Shown here: in pieces, positions 1 through 19,294 of the stretch
How positions within the stretch are numbered: the stretch's first letter is position 1
Layout of the letters: the number at the start of each line of letters is the position of its first letter
Origin: Leptospira weilii serovar Ranarum str. ICFT
Lineage (GTDB): Bacteria; Spirochaetota; Leptospiria; Leptospirales; Leptospiraceae
Direction: 5' to 3'
Length of the DNA: 64,000 bases
Assembly (NCBI RefSeq): GCF_000332415.1
Contig: NZ_AOHC02000021.1
Span: forward strand, 124,001 to 188,000
Notes under the pieces: model-generated
Seen by the model: the letters and a program-made list of their open reading frames with translations, nothing else
Databases searched by the model: none
Told to the model about the DNA's origin: nothing
Program-made: the position numbers and the translations under genes

Positions 1-83
1 AACTGGAATTCTTCTCAAACTTTATGATACTCATTGTATAGGGAAAAGTAATAACACAAATCGCGAGGCGTTTAATTTAAATT

Positions 84-1133
<1,050 letters not shown>

Positions 1134-1145
1134 TAATGTCATTCC

Positions 1146-3110
<1,965 letters not shown>

Positions 3111-3148
3111 ATTGTCCTAAGGCCCGTTCTCCCGAATAAAGGTATTAC

Positions 3149-4615
<1,467 letters not shown>

Positions 4616-4680
4616 AGGCAGACGTGAACTTCCCCCGATTCGGTGGGCAGGAGAGTGTAATAAAAAAGGATAAGAAAAGC

Positions 4681-5355
4681 ATGATCAACTGGAAGAAGAA
4701 ATACCTAAGGAAGTTTTGTTACGCAAGCGGTCCGACTCTCAAAAAAAGATTATTCTTTATCTCGATTTTTTTTGCCTCTTTTCAACTGAACGCCGGGTCT
4801 CTCTTTGATAAATTTAAAGAAGGCGATTTAATATTTCAGGAAACTTTTTCAGAACAGGGCAAGGCTATCAAAATCGCAACCAAATCACGATATACACACG
4901 TCGGAATAGTGTTTCAATATAAAGAAAAACTAAAAGTTTTAGAAGCAGTCGAGCCGGTAAAGATTACGGAAATCCATAATTTTATTTCAAGAGGAAAGAA
5001 TAAACATTTTGTAATTAAAAGACTAATCAATGCGGAAACGATTCTAACTGACGAGAAATTAAAATTAATGAAATCCGTTGGGGATAAATATATCGGAAAA
5101 CATTACGATATTTACTTCAATTGGTCCGATGAAAAACTGTATTGCACGGAATTAGTTTGGAAAATATTTAAGAGAGCCTTGGACATTGAACTTACTGAAG
5201 ATAAAAGTTTGAAGGATTTTGATTTAAGTAATCCGACAGTTAAGTATTTAATGAAGAAGAGATATGGAAAAAAAATTCCACTCAATGATTTCGTCGTTTC
5301 TCCGGCTGATATGTTTTCATCTAAGAAATTAGAAACAATTATGGAAGTAAATTGA
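4681..5355 (+). CDS. YiiX/YebB-like permuted papain-fold protein, exported
   Basis: Likely an NlpC/P60-superfamily (permuted papain) enzyme, possibly a peptidoglycan or lipid amidase. The ATG at 4681 is preceded by AAGGAT; an upstream GTG at 4624 in the same frame looks untranslated. After a basic N-terminus a hydrophobic stretch (FFISIFFASF) ending in NAGS looks like a signal peptide. The permuted catalytic order is visible: His in the YTHVGIVF segment, then Cys in YCTELVWKIF about 80 residues later, with KEGDLIFQ at the domain start. Base composition is distinctly more AT-rich than asd and pyk upstream, so this gene probably belongs to the accessory island that continues to about 7.4 kb. 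The exact substrate is unknown. Confidence 0.75.
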   Translation: MINWKKKYLRKFCYASGPTLKKRLFFISIFFASFQLNAGSLFDKFKEGDLIFQETFSEQGKAIKIATKSRYTHVGIVFQYKEKLKVLEAVEPVKITEIHNFISRGKNKHFVIKRLINAETILTDEKLKLMKSVGDKYIGKHYDIYFNWSDEKLYCTELVWKIFKRALDIELTEDKSLKDFDLSNPTVKYLMKKRYGKKIPLNDFVVSPADMFSSKKLETIMEVN

Positions 5356-5423
5356 AACCGAATCCGGCAAGGTTTGAAGATATTCTTACCGGTATATTTT
5401 ACCGGGGAAAGGATTTTTAATAT

Positions 5424-5526
5424 TAGAGTTGTTGAAAAATTCAACAGTCGCAATTAACAAAACCGCTTCGATCGCCCATTTCAATGAAACGGAAACAAAT
5501 GGAGAATTAATTTTTCAACAACTCTA
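5424..5526. repeat. 103-bp element bounded by 18-bp perfect inverted repeats
   Basis: The bases 5424-5441 (TAGAGTTGTTGAAAAATT) are repeated exactly in inverted orientation at 5509-5526, enclosing 67 bp without an ORF. The left arm also contains its own small palindrome. There is no clear target-site duplication. It could be a MITE-like remnant or a structured RNA; it sits in the 230-bp gap between the YiiX-like gene and the decayed ATPase gene. Confidence 0.6.
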
Positions 5527-5586
5527 TTGAATATTTTGTTCAATCGAACTTGGATAGTGAATTAATTTTATATATGAATTAATCAA

Positions 5587-6764
5587 ATGATTATCAGTAA
5601 GGTTCTATTAACAAATTGGAAAAATTTTCGGAAAGCCGAAGTTCGGCTGACGGACCGAATTTTCGTCGTGGGTGCAAACGCTTCCGGGAAATCGAATTTT
5701 CTAGACGTCTTTCGATTTTTGCGGGATATTGTTAAACAGGCAGGCGGTTTGCAGTTCGCCGTAGAAAATAGGGACGGCGTTTCGAAAATTCGATGTTTAT
5801 CGGGCGGGCGTATTCCGGGGTAACCATAGAGGTTCATCTTGCGGATGAAAACGCAACGAATCATAACCCAAGATGGAAATATTTGTTATCCTTTAAACAT
5901 TCCGGTGGAGGGATAGTTCGAAATCAGGTTTCGATTTTAGAAGAAAGAGTTTTTGACGGGGATAAAAATAAATGGATTTTAGAAAGAAAATCATCGGACG
6001 ATAAAGAGGATTCCGAAACGTTACGATTCACTTATCTAGAACAAGTAAATTCTAATATTACTTTTCGTGAAATTTACCACTTTTTTCAGGAAATTCAATA
6101 TCTGCATATCGTTCCTCAATTGATTCGAGATTCGAATTCGTATCAGCTTTCCGCAAATAAAGAGGATTTTTACGGTAGAAATCTTCTCGAAAAAATGAAT
6201 AAGACGCCGGAACGAACTCGAAATTCTTATTTAAAATTGATCAACGAATTTTTACAAAAATCGGTTCCTCAATTGACCAATATCGGCTTCGTAAAAGATA
6301 AAAATGGAATACCTCACCTTGAGGCGATTTACGAGCATTGGCGTACAAAGGGAGCCAAACAAAGAGAAGGTCAATTTTCCGATGGAACATTGCGATTGAT
6401 CGGGTTTATGTGGGCTCTTTTAGATACACAAGGAACGTTCTTGTTGGAAGAACCCGAGTTGTATCTTCATTCCGCTATCGTAAAACTTTTACCTGAATTT
6501 ATCGGTAAACTACAGAGAAGAAAAGGGAAGGTGAGGCAGGTTATTATTTCCACTCATAGTTATGAAATTCTAAGTGATGAGGGCATTAGCGGCGATGAGA
6601 CGATCGTATTGATTCCGACGGAGGAAGGAACCGAGATTAAACTTGCGATGGAAATCGAAGAGATTAAATCTTTTCTTGGTGCGGGATTTAATATGGCCGA
6701 AGCGGTGATTCCCAGAATTGCTCCCAAGGAAATTCACAAAATTCTCAAAATTCAAAGTAATTGA
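5587..6764 (+). pseudogene. AAA ATPase of the RecF/OLD-like ABC class, broken by a frameshift
   Basis: Reading from ATG 5587 gives residues 1-78 with an N-terminal LLTNWKNFRKAEV and a Walker A GANASGKSN, then a premature stop at 5821-5823. From about 5796 a different frame continues with AYSGVTIEVHLAD to the end at 6764. Loss of one base in the G/C-rich run near 5800-5810 explains the break. The second part keeps the ABC signature-like FSDGTLRLIGF, Walker B TFLLEEPELYLH and the switch histidine in IISTHSYEIL. This architecture is typical of ATPases in AAA/TOPRIM phage-defence or repair pairs. The composition is AT-rich. It is followed by a broken partner gene. A sequencing error cannot be excluded for the frameshift alone. 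Confidence 0.75.
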
Positions 6765-6786
6765 AAAGTAATTGAAAAGTAATTGA
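6754..6786 (+). repeat. three tandem copies of an 11-bp unit at the ATPase stop codon
   Basis: AAAGTAATTGA occurs three times without change at 6754-6764, 6765-6775 and 6776-6786. The first copy holds the ATPase stop codon. Removing two copies would place the partner start (6794) only 7 bp after that stop, a normal operon spacing, so the expansion looks secondary. Confidence 0.85.
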
Positions 6787-6793
6787 GAGTAAG

Positions 6794-7411
6794 ATGAAAA
6801 TCGATATTGCCGGGGAAGATTTAGTAACGCAAGAAATCATCGTTAGAATTCTCAAAGATTAAAGAAATGACTTGGAAATAGGCGCTCGAATTCCGGCGCG
6901 CGGATCGCAGATTAAGGATATTTCTCGTAAACTAAATCGAGTTTCTACCCCTACGATTTTATTAACTGATTTAGACAGTTATTTATGTGCTTCGGTTCTG
7001 ATGAACGATTGGTTATGCGGAGATTCTCTGAGGGACCATCTTCTTTTCCGGGTCGCATGTGATGAAGGGGAAAGTTGGTTGATGTCGGACGTTTCGGGTT
7101 TCTCTAAATGGCTTTCCATCGATAAAGATCTGATTCCTCAAGTAAGTTCGAAGGATAAAAAAAGACCGGATTGTGTGGAGTTGAATTTTAATTTCAAACC
7201 GAGCCTTTATTGGATGCGAGAACTTGCAACTCGTAGTTCGGATACGATATTACGCGAGAAATTAATTCCGAAAGTGTATGCTAAAAAAGGTCCTGAATAT
7301 AACTCGGCGCTTTTGCCTTTTATACAAAACATTTGGAATATCGAGGAGGCAAAACAAAATTCATACAGTCTGCGAAGAGCGGTTGAACGTATTCAAAAAT
7401 TTCAATTATAA
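6794..7411 (+). pseudogene. TOPRIM-like partner of the ATPase, interrupted by an in-frame stop
   Basis: The natural start is probably ATG 6794 (MKIDIAGEDLVTQEIIVRIL), but a TAA at 6860-6862 interrupts the frame after 22 codons. The same frame then runs open to 7411 (DLEIGARIPARG and onward). The first block has the glutamate-containing pattern expected at the start of a TOPRIM fold, and ILLTDLDSYLC about 45 residues later fits the DxD motif of that fold. Downstream EGESWLMSD and the helical C-terminus resemble DUF4276/RloB-like proteins, but the family match is my inference. A TTG at 6872 could restart translation without the first catalytic block. It is paired with the frameshifted ATPase; both look inactivated. 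Confidence 0.6.
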
Positions 7412-7422
7412 AACCTCCCGTT

Positions 7423-7680
7423 TTATTTTTCCTCCGAAGATACGTTATCCGGCACTTTCAGAAAGGATTGTAGAAATTCCCCCATACCCAATTTGTCGAG
7501 GGCGTCCACAATCATTCCCGTATAGTGGATCGAAGACTGAAATTTTTCGAACTCCAAACGTACTCTGAGTTTCTGAATGTGGAGATAGAGTTTTAGTTCC
7601 TCCAAACTCATATCGGAAGGATCTTTTCCTAAAAAACGATCGCTTCCGTCGAACGGATTTAGATCCGGAAATTCCTTCAT
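7423..7680 (-). CDS. small hypothetical protein, 85 aa
   Basis: Last gene of a three-gene minus-strand set; its start overlaps the stop of the upstream gene by 4 bp (ATGA type), which indicates translational coupling. The product is soluble and acidic to neutral, with a central helix (MSLEELKLYLHIQKLRVRLE). By position it corresponds to the third gene of yqjD-yqjE-yqjK-like sets, but I see no sequence basis for calling it YqjK. Confidence 0.65.
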   Translation of the reverse strand: MKEFPDLNPFDGSDRFLGKDPSDMSLEELKLYLHIQKLRVRLEFEKFQSSIHYTGMIVDALDKLGMGEFLQSFLKVPDNVSSEEK

Positions 7681-8054
7681 GATCGATCCTTAATTTTCAG
7701 GGAAGACGCCGCCATCCAAAGAAAGATCAACGCTAAAAAAAAACTCAGTCCACCGGCGCCTAGGCTCGAAAGGAGAAGGTCCCCCTCGGTGATTCTATGG
7801 AGGAAAACGAAAAAGGCTCCTAAAAAACCGACGAAACCGAACACGAGAAAGAAAAGAGCCATCTTAAAAAAAATATAGGCTTGGATTCCGGTTTGAAATC
7901 GTTTGATTAAGAATTTTTTTCCATAGAGGAGTAAGGTTTGGAAGTATTCCAGAATGGAATCGACCAATGCGAGGAAATGAGATTTAAGATCGTTTCCTTT
8001 TTTCGTATATTCGTTATTATACGATTCCCTTTCCGATTTTCTTTTTTTTGTCAT
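7677..8054 (-). CDS. two-helix membrane protein, YqjE/phage-holin-III-like position
   Basis: 125 residues: a charged N-terminal half including a helix (FLALVDSILEYFQTLLLYGKKFL), then two hydrophobic segments, about residues 65-88 (FFKMALFFLVFGFVGFLGAF) and 96-117 (LGAGGLSFFLALIFLWMAA), separated by a short loop. This layout fits the YqjE/holin-superfamily-III type of small inner-membrane protein. It lies 16 bp downstream of the YqjD/ElaB-like gene and overlaps the next gene by 4 bp. Its function is not known. Confidence 0.7.
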   Translation of the reverse strand: MTKKRKSERESYNNEYTKKGNDLKSHFLALVDSILEYFQTLLLYGKKFLIKRFQTGIQAYIFFKMALFFLVFGFVGFLGAFFVFLHRITEGDLLLSSLGAGGLSFFLALIFLWMAASSLKIKDRS

Positions 8055-8070
8055 TTGTATTCGCGGTTTT

Positions 8071-8349
<279 letters not shown>

Positions 8350-8588
8350 GTTTGTTTCCTCTCGATTCTTTTTCCAAGTTTTCCATCATGGAATCAACCA
8401 CTTTCGTCGTTTTGGACGTAGGTTTTTCTCTCGAATTCTAAGGTCTAATGAAAAGAATGGAAAAATTCATTTCAGAAAATGCGTAAATGTCGCCGATTTT
8501 TAGATCGTTTAAGGTTTGAATCGCAAGAGACGGAACGTTTCGATTTTCGACGTGGAAATTTTTTATATCTTAAGATCAGGACAAACAT

Positions 8589-9002
<414 letters not shown>

Positions 9003-9008
9003 ATTCGT

Positions 9009-9299
9009 ATGAACGAGTCGGAACTGAAAAACCTGAGAGAAAGGATTCCTTCCGGTTGGGAAATTAAGTTCCGAGAGAACGTTCCGTTTTTATTCAAAAC
9101 GTTTTCGTTTCAAACCTACTTGGCCGGTGTGGAATTTGTGAACGCGCTTGCGAACGTCGCCGAAAGGTTGAACCATCATCCGGATCTTTTCTTAAGTTAT
9201 CGAAAAGTTGCCGTGGAAATTTTCACCCATTCCAAAAATACGATCACCGACTTGGATCTTCGTTTTGCGGAAGAAGCCGAAAAGGTTTTTAAATATTAA
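9009..9299 (+). CDS. pterin-4a-carbinolamine dehydratase
   Basis: Dehydrates 4a-hydroxytetrahydrobiopterin and related pterins. The 96-residue length is right for the family. The active-site block is clear: [20 protein letters not shown] (paired His followed by P-D/E) and then [20 protein letters not shown], matching the family pattern HHP...V.v.l.TH....t..D. No phenylalanine hydroxylase gene lies nearby, so the protein may serve a molybdopterin, folate or moonlighting role as in many bacteria. Confidence 0.88.
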   Translation: MNESELKNLRERIPSGWEIKFRENVPFLFKTFSFQTYLAGVEFVNALANVAERLNHHPDLFLSYRKVAVEIFTHSKNTITDLDLRFAEEAEKVFKY

Positions 9300-9635
9300 G
9301 AGTTTGTCCGCCAACCGTACGATTTTATCGGAATGACCGAAAACCCCGAGATTGTTTTACCGATTCCTATAAGATCGAGTACCGTTTATTTTTATTACAA
9401 AATACGGTTTTAATGCAAAATATTAGGAACTCGTCCCAAAACATACGAAAATTGCGGAAATGAATGTGATGCCGAAAAAACTCGAGACGTTTTGCGACAA
9501 ACTCGAAACAAAAAGCCCGTCTCAAAAACTCCCTTAATTTTCATATTTTCTAATATTCGAGAAATTTGAATTTCGAAACCGTTCCGTCGTTCTCTAATTT
9601 TTTTTAGTTCCAAGACGAGCCCGCGTTAGGGATCG

Positions 9636-9735
9636 ATGCGGAGTCAAGTTATTGAAGGATGTGACGGATAACGTATATCGGAAATACACAATAACTTGAC
9701 TGAAGCGGAGAGCCCGGGCCGCGGAGCGGCAACGC
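9636..9735. repeat. dispersed intergenic repeat: 13-bp inverted repeat plus GC hairpin
   Basis: The 9300-9868 gap has no convincing gene. It holds a perfect 13-bp inverted repeat, AGTCAAGTTATTG at 9642-9654 and CAATAACTTGACT at 9689-9701, flanked on the left by GATGCGG. The same flank plus AGTCAA/ATTG arms recur, inverted, at 61920-61995. A short GC hairpin (GCCGC-GGA-GCGGC, 9718-9730) follows. These look like members of a genus-specific dispersed repeat. Confidence 0.6.
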
Positions 9736-9775
9736 CGATCGTTTATACGAATCGATTCAACGTTCGACAACGTAT

Positions 9776-9810
9776 AAAAAAAGCCCGGTGAATTTTGAAT
9801 TCCCGGGCTT
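9776..9810 (-). terminator. rho-independent terminator of the response-regulator gene
   Basis: On the minus strand AAGCCCGG (9810-9803) pairs with CCGGGCTT (9788-9781) and is followed directly by a run of T residues. It lies about 60 bp after the stop of the regulator gene. Confidence 0.85.
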
Positions 9811-9868
9811 TACCTTAGGATCGACACAAACCGCGTCGATACCGTTGTTCTTTTGCGTGAATCGAACT

Positions 9869-10594
<726 letters not shown>

Positions 10595-10627
10595 TAGAGA
10601 GCTCCGCAAGAGAATTAGAGGATAAAA

Positions 10628-10682
<55 letters not shown>

Positions 10683-10820
10683 GTTCGCCATATTTTTACC
10701 GGATATTCAAACGATTTTCGATTTTGAACATTCACCTTTGTTTGGATACAGGTGGTAAAACCGTGGTTTGTGTTAAATTAATATCAAATATCATTAAAGT
10801 TCGAGAGTGTGTAAAAAACT

Positions 10821-11222
<402 letters not shown>

Positions 11223-11326
11223 TGGTTAGAATTCAGAAATCAGGGAGATTTTCGTAAAAGGGTGATTAGACTTTAACAAAGTATGATTTTTCTCTTCTGT
11301 AAATTTTCTGAAATCGGAAGAGTCGA

Positions 11327-11653
11327 TCAAAGGATCAGAACAACTCTGTCCATTCTATAGAATTGAATCAATTTTTTAAACGAGGCGCCGGCTCCGGATA
11401 CGACGAGGGTTCGGTTTTTCTGTCTCAGATCGAACGCAAAGGAAAGGAGTTTCATCACCACGGAAAGCGGTAAAACCTTGACTCCGCCCAGATTGATTTT
11501 GACATGAAGATTGGATTGATAGAATACGAGTGCGAGTACTGATTTGAATTCGTCAAATTCAACCTCGTCAAAGGAAGAGATGAGAGGAGTCACTTCCGTG
11601 GTCTGACGGTTTCTGCGAATTTCAAAACGTTCGTATTTCCGTATCGGATTCAT
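11327..11653 (-). CDS. STAS-domain protein (anti-sigma-factor-antagonist-like)
   Basis: Starting at ATG 11653, which has GGAAAG upstream, gives 108 residues; the open frame extends further upstream to 11725 without a good ribosome site. The sequence has STAS-like alternating strands and helices: SNLHVKINLGGVKVLPLSVV in the position where SpoIIAA-like proteins carry the phosphorylated DSSG loop, then NRTLVVSGAGASFKKLI and a short end. The Ser/Thr phosphorylation motif is not conserved, so the protein may be a non-phosphorylated scaffold. Confidence 0.65.
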   Translation of the reverse strand: MNPIRKYERFEIRRNRQTTEVTPLISSFDEVEFDEFKSVLALVFYQSNLHVKINLGGVKVLPLSVVMKLLSFAFDLRQKNRTLVVSGAGASFKKLIQFYRMDRVVLIL

Positions 11654-11804
11654 ATTTCGATCTTTCCGAAAATTCGGCTGACTTTTCTTTATCATAAAAT
11701 CGTACTTTTGCAAGTAAAAAGTCACATTGGAATTCCGACGACGTTTTAGACGACGTTTTAGAGAAAAGGAGTTCCTATTCTCCTAGAGGAAAACAAAAGG
11801 TCAA

Positions 11805-12752
<948 letters not shown>

Positions 12753-12788
12753 ACTTTCGGATCGAGACAACTCAGCAGACATAACCAA

Positions 12789-12900
12789 CCCCACAAGTAT
12801 TTGGATCTGAAGATAAATCTGTCGGAAAACCTGAAAAATATCGGTTTTTGATCCTTATGATACAGAATCCTGACTAACTTGTGGGGCCTCCCTATGGATC
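12789..12900. repeat. inverted repeat with GATCCATAG-type loop motif
   Basis: In the gap after epmA, CCCCACAAGT (12789-12798) is matched by its inverse ACTTGTGGGG (12877-12886). Immediately after lies TCCCTATGGATC (12889-12900), the reverse complement of the GATCCATAGGGA loop seen in the hairpin family at 27.1, 27.2 and 61.9 kb. Confidence 0.5.
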
Positions 12901-13011
12901 GGCGTTTAGAGTCAATTTCCGAATCATTGATACCGAATTTATAAAATGAGAATCAACTTTTGGTTGCAGGGAATGAATTCTTCCCTAAATTTTGATGCGG
13001 CGGAAAAGATT

Positions 13012-14241
<1,230 letters not shown>

Positions 14242-14370
14242 TCGTTTGAAAATTTCCGGAGAATGTCCTTGGGTTTCTTTTTTCTTCCGATAAGCCGTTG
14301 CAGTGCGGGAACTCGAACATTCTCAAAATCTTATTTTTCAACCTTCCTTTGAAAAATCCTATACAAACTA

Positions 14371-14404
<34 letters not shown>

Positions 14405-14507
14405 CTACCACCAAGGCTGCCGACTCCAAAGCGCACCGCTTGAACCTGTCTAAGGTTCTTGTCCGACTCGATGAACTTCAGGGCATTCTCTTGGGACGGG
14501 CAACCAT

Positions 14508-16794
<2,287 letters not shown>

Positions 16795-16820
16795 TCGTAC
16801 TGGCGTTAGGGATTAGGAGC

Positions 16821-17208
16821 TTTTCTGAATATGCAGGTTTCAAGTCGCTAGGGGCTAGGAGTTAGGTATTAGGAGCTTTTTTGAATATGCAAGTTAGGGA
16901 TTAGGGATTAGGGGTTAGGGATTAGGAGAGTTTTTCTGAATATTCCAATTTCATTGTGTTTCAACGAAACCGAGTCCGGGCTTTTTAACAGTAAAATCCC
17001 TCGGCGAAGGGGTAGCGGGTTTCAAGTCGTTAGTCGTTAGTCGCTAGGAGTTAGGCATTAGGAGTTTTTCTGAATATGCAGGTTTCAAGTCGCTAGGGGC
17101 TAGGAGTTAGGTATTAGGAGCTTTTCTGAATATTCCAATTTCATTGTGTTTCAATGAAACCGAGTCCGGGCTTTTTAACAGTAAAATCCCCCGGCGAAGG
17201 GGTAGCGG
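16821..17208. repeat. duplicated intergenic repeat with heptad arrays and G-rich tract
   Basis: The 16795-17328 gap is almost wholly repetitive. Block A (56 bp) occurs at 16825-16880 and 17070-17125; block B (87 bp) occurs at 16932-17018 and 17122-17208 with only two or so mismatches. Between them the sequence is built of degenerate 7-bp units (GTTAGGG/ATTAGGG and AGTCGTT/AGGAGTT). At 16893-16927 five heptads in a row give four GGG runs spaced by 3-4 bases, a canonical G-quadruplex pattern on the plus strand. No ORF of note. Confidence 0.85.
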
Positions 17209-17328
17209 AATCCAGAGCTTGAATACACCATTAAACATTGCTAAATTAGAGAAACAGCAAGCTCGGGATGAAGCGCGGGGAAGGCTTTCCCCGCCTCTGA
17301 ATTCTAACTACTGGTTATAGGAGAAACT

Positions 17329-17979
17329 ATGAAAGGAAAAAAAATTGGAATTTTAGGCTCCGGTGTCGTCGGTCAGGCTCTCGCGGACGGATTTTTAAAA
17401 TACGGGGCTACAGTGAAGGTCGGCACGAGAGATTCCGGAAAACTCAAGGATTGGTTATCCAAGGCCGGAGCGGGGGCCTCAATCGGGACCTTTGCGGAAG
17501 CCGCCGCCTTCGGAGAGATTTTGATTCTGTCTGTGAAAGGGAACATCGCCTCGGACGTGTTGAAGTTGGCCGGATTCGATTCGTTAAGCGGAAAGACGAT
17601 CATCGATACCACCAATCCGATTTCGGATGAACCTCCGCAAAACGGCGTGTTGAAATTTTTCACATCATACAATGAATCTCTAATGGAGCAACTTCAGAAA
17701 CAAATACCGAATGCGAATTTCGTAAAGTGTTTTAGCTCCGTCGGAAACGCTCTGATGGTAAACCCTCGGTTGAAGGACGGTAAACCGAGTATGTTTATCT
17801 GTGGAAACGACGACTCCTCCAAAAAACAAGTGAAGGAAATTTTGGATTTGTTCGGATGGGATACGGAAGATATGGGAAAAATGGAAGCCGCGAGAGCCAT
17901 CGAACCTCTTTGTATTCTCTGGTGTATTCCGGGGCTTTTATCCCAATCCTGGACGCACGCGTTTAAACTTTTGAAATGA
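17329..17979 (+). CDS. NADP oxidoreductase, F420-dependent-type Rossmann protein
   Basis: 216 residues with a classic N-terminal dinucleotide-binding motif KIGILGSGVVGQALADGFLK (residues 5-24), then KVGTRDSGKL, DTTNPIS and a CFSSVGNALM segment, matching the F420_oxidored/NADP-binding family that includes Fno and YqeC/ProC-like N-domains. The substrate is unknown and Leptospira is not known to make F420, so NADP(H) is the likelier cofactor. AGGAG precedes the ATG by 6 bp. Stands alone after the repeat region. Confidence 0.85.
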   Translation: MKGKKIGILGSGVVGQALADGFLKYGATVKVGTRDSGKLKDWLSKAGAGASIGTFAEAAAFGEILILSVKGNIASDVLKLAGFDSLSGKTIIDTTNPISDEPPQNGVLKFFTSYNESLMEQLQKQIPNANFVKCFSSVGNALMVNPRLKDGKPSMFICGNDDSSKKQVKEILDLFGWDTEDMGKMEAARAIEPLCILWCIPGLLSQSWTHAFKLLK

Positions 17980-18057
17980 TCGTATCTTCCGAAATTTGAC
18001 GGATTTTTTCAACGTTATGCACTGTTTCCAAAATCGATCCGACGTTTGGATCGACAT

Positions 18058-19251
18058 TTAAGGTTTCGGTTTAACGGAAGTCGATCGGGACTTGGTTCCT
18101 CCCGCCGCTTCGAGAAGGGGGATTATCTCGGTGCGTTCGTAAGCGGTCGCTAAGGAAAGCGCCGTATATCCGTCCACTTGATAGTTCGGATCGGCTTTCT
18201 TATTCAAAAGAAGTTTTGTCAGTTCGGGAAGATCGAAATATACGGAGAGATGGAGTATTCTCCAACCTTTGTTTTCCGCGTTCGGGTCCGCTCCTTCGTT
18301 TAACAATTTGGCCGCGGTCTTTAAATCTTTTTTATATACCGCTTTGATAAGAGCTGTGTTCTTTGCGGTTTGTTCCTCCGGGGTTAAGGTCGTCTGCGTG
18401 TTGTTATACGAAGGTTTATCGGTTATGCGAGCGTTCGGATTTCCCGCAAACGCGTAGTCGAAGACTACTTTGGATTCCATTTTTCCTTTATGATAGAATA
18501 ATTTTCCGTTCGAATCGGTAGGGTGATCTATTTTTGTCACTTCGGAAAGATTTGTCTGAGTGTCGTAGACGGAACCGAACGTTTTATCCGTAAAAAGTTC
18601 TGCGATTATACTCTGAGCCGTCCAAGGAGCCCATGTCGCATAATATCCTTGAAAACCCGCTTTTAAAAAAGGTGCGGAATACATGGATACCCTGTGTTTC
18701 GTTTCTTCGGCGTCTATAATTCCCATGTCGTAAGCCATGTTCCCCGCGGTAAAACAAGCGCCTAAGAATATTACGATCGCACCGGGCGCAGGTTTGAGTG
18801 TGTTTTCGACGTCTTCATTGGAAACGAATTTTCCCTTCAACGCAAAACCTCCCACATACTTTTGATGATAGGGGGTTTGGGTCAGGTTGCTTCCGATTCC
18901 GTGTCCGGCGTAAAGAACCAGGTCGGTTCCTTGGATCGATCCTTGGATCTGCTCCCATGAGTTCTTGGGACTATAATATTCGATTACTTGAATGCCTCTT
19001 GCTCGAAGAACCTTTGCGATATCCTGCATATTCTTAATATAACCTAACGTTCCCCGTCCGTTGTCTCCGTCTACGTCTCCCACGATTACGACCGCGCGAA
19101 ATCCCGAGCCTGCAATTGTCGCGTCCGGAAGGTTCGCTCGTTTGGATATCTTGAGGAGAGTTTCTCCGATCGCGTGATTGGGATGTTCTCCCGTTTCCGC
19201 GAAGAGGGGGATCGTGATTAAGAAAATGAGAATGGTTTTCGTAAGATTCAT
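18058..19251 (-). CDS. exported caspase-like (C14/CHAT-fold) protein with C-terminal ankyrin repeats
   Basis: 397 residues. An N-terminal hydrophobic segment (TKTILIFLITIPLFAETG) is a likely signal peptide. Residues 50-250 resemble a caspase/gingipain-fold domain: FRAVVIVGDV strand, His117 in VLYAGHGIG and Cys166 in IVIFLGACFTAG, the spacing expected for the His-Cys dyad. Residues about 290-390 carry ankyrin repeats (LIKAVYKKDLKTAAKLLNEG, ADPN twice, YTALSLATAYERTEIIPLL). No inhibitor or partner gene is adjacent. Secreted caspase-like enzymes with ankyrin repeats are uncommon, so the target may be in the periplasm or outside the cell; that is inference. Confidence 0.75.
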   Translation of the reverse strand: MNLTKTILIFLITIPLFAETGEHPNHAIGETLLKISKRANLPDATIAGSGFRAVVIVGDVDGDNGRGTLGYIKNMQDIAKVLRARGIQVIEYYSPKNSWEQIQGSIQGTDLVLYAGHGIGSNLTQTPYHQKYVGGFALKGKFVSNEDVENTLKPAPGAIVIFLGACFTAGNMAYDMGIIDAEETKHRVSMYSAPFLKAGFQGYYATWAPWTAQSIIAELFTDKTFGSVYDTQTNLSEVTKIDHPTDSNGKLFYHKGKMESKVVFDYAFAGNPNARITDKPSYNNTQTTLTPEEQTAKNTALIKAVYKKDLKTAAKLLNEGADPNAENKGWRILHLSVYFDLPELTKLLLNKKADPNYQVDGYTALSLATAYERTEIIPLLEAAGGTKSRSTSVKPKP

Positions 19252-19294
19252 AGGGAAAGTAGAATAGGAAATAAATTTCCTATGTCAAGGAGAA

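Noticed and set aside
16893..16927. True telomere repeat
   Set aside because: Only five degenerate heptads in an interior intergenic gap; a slippage array explains it.
16821..17208. CRISPR array
   Set aside because: Repeats are tandem heptads and two block duplications without regular spacers; no cas genes in the window.
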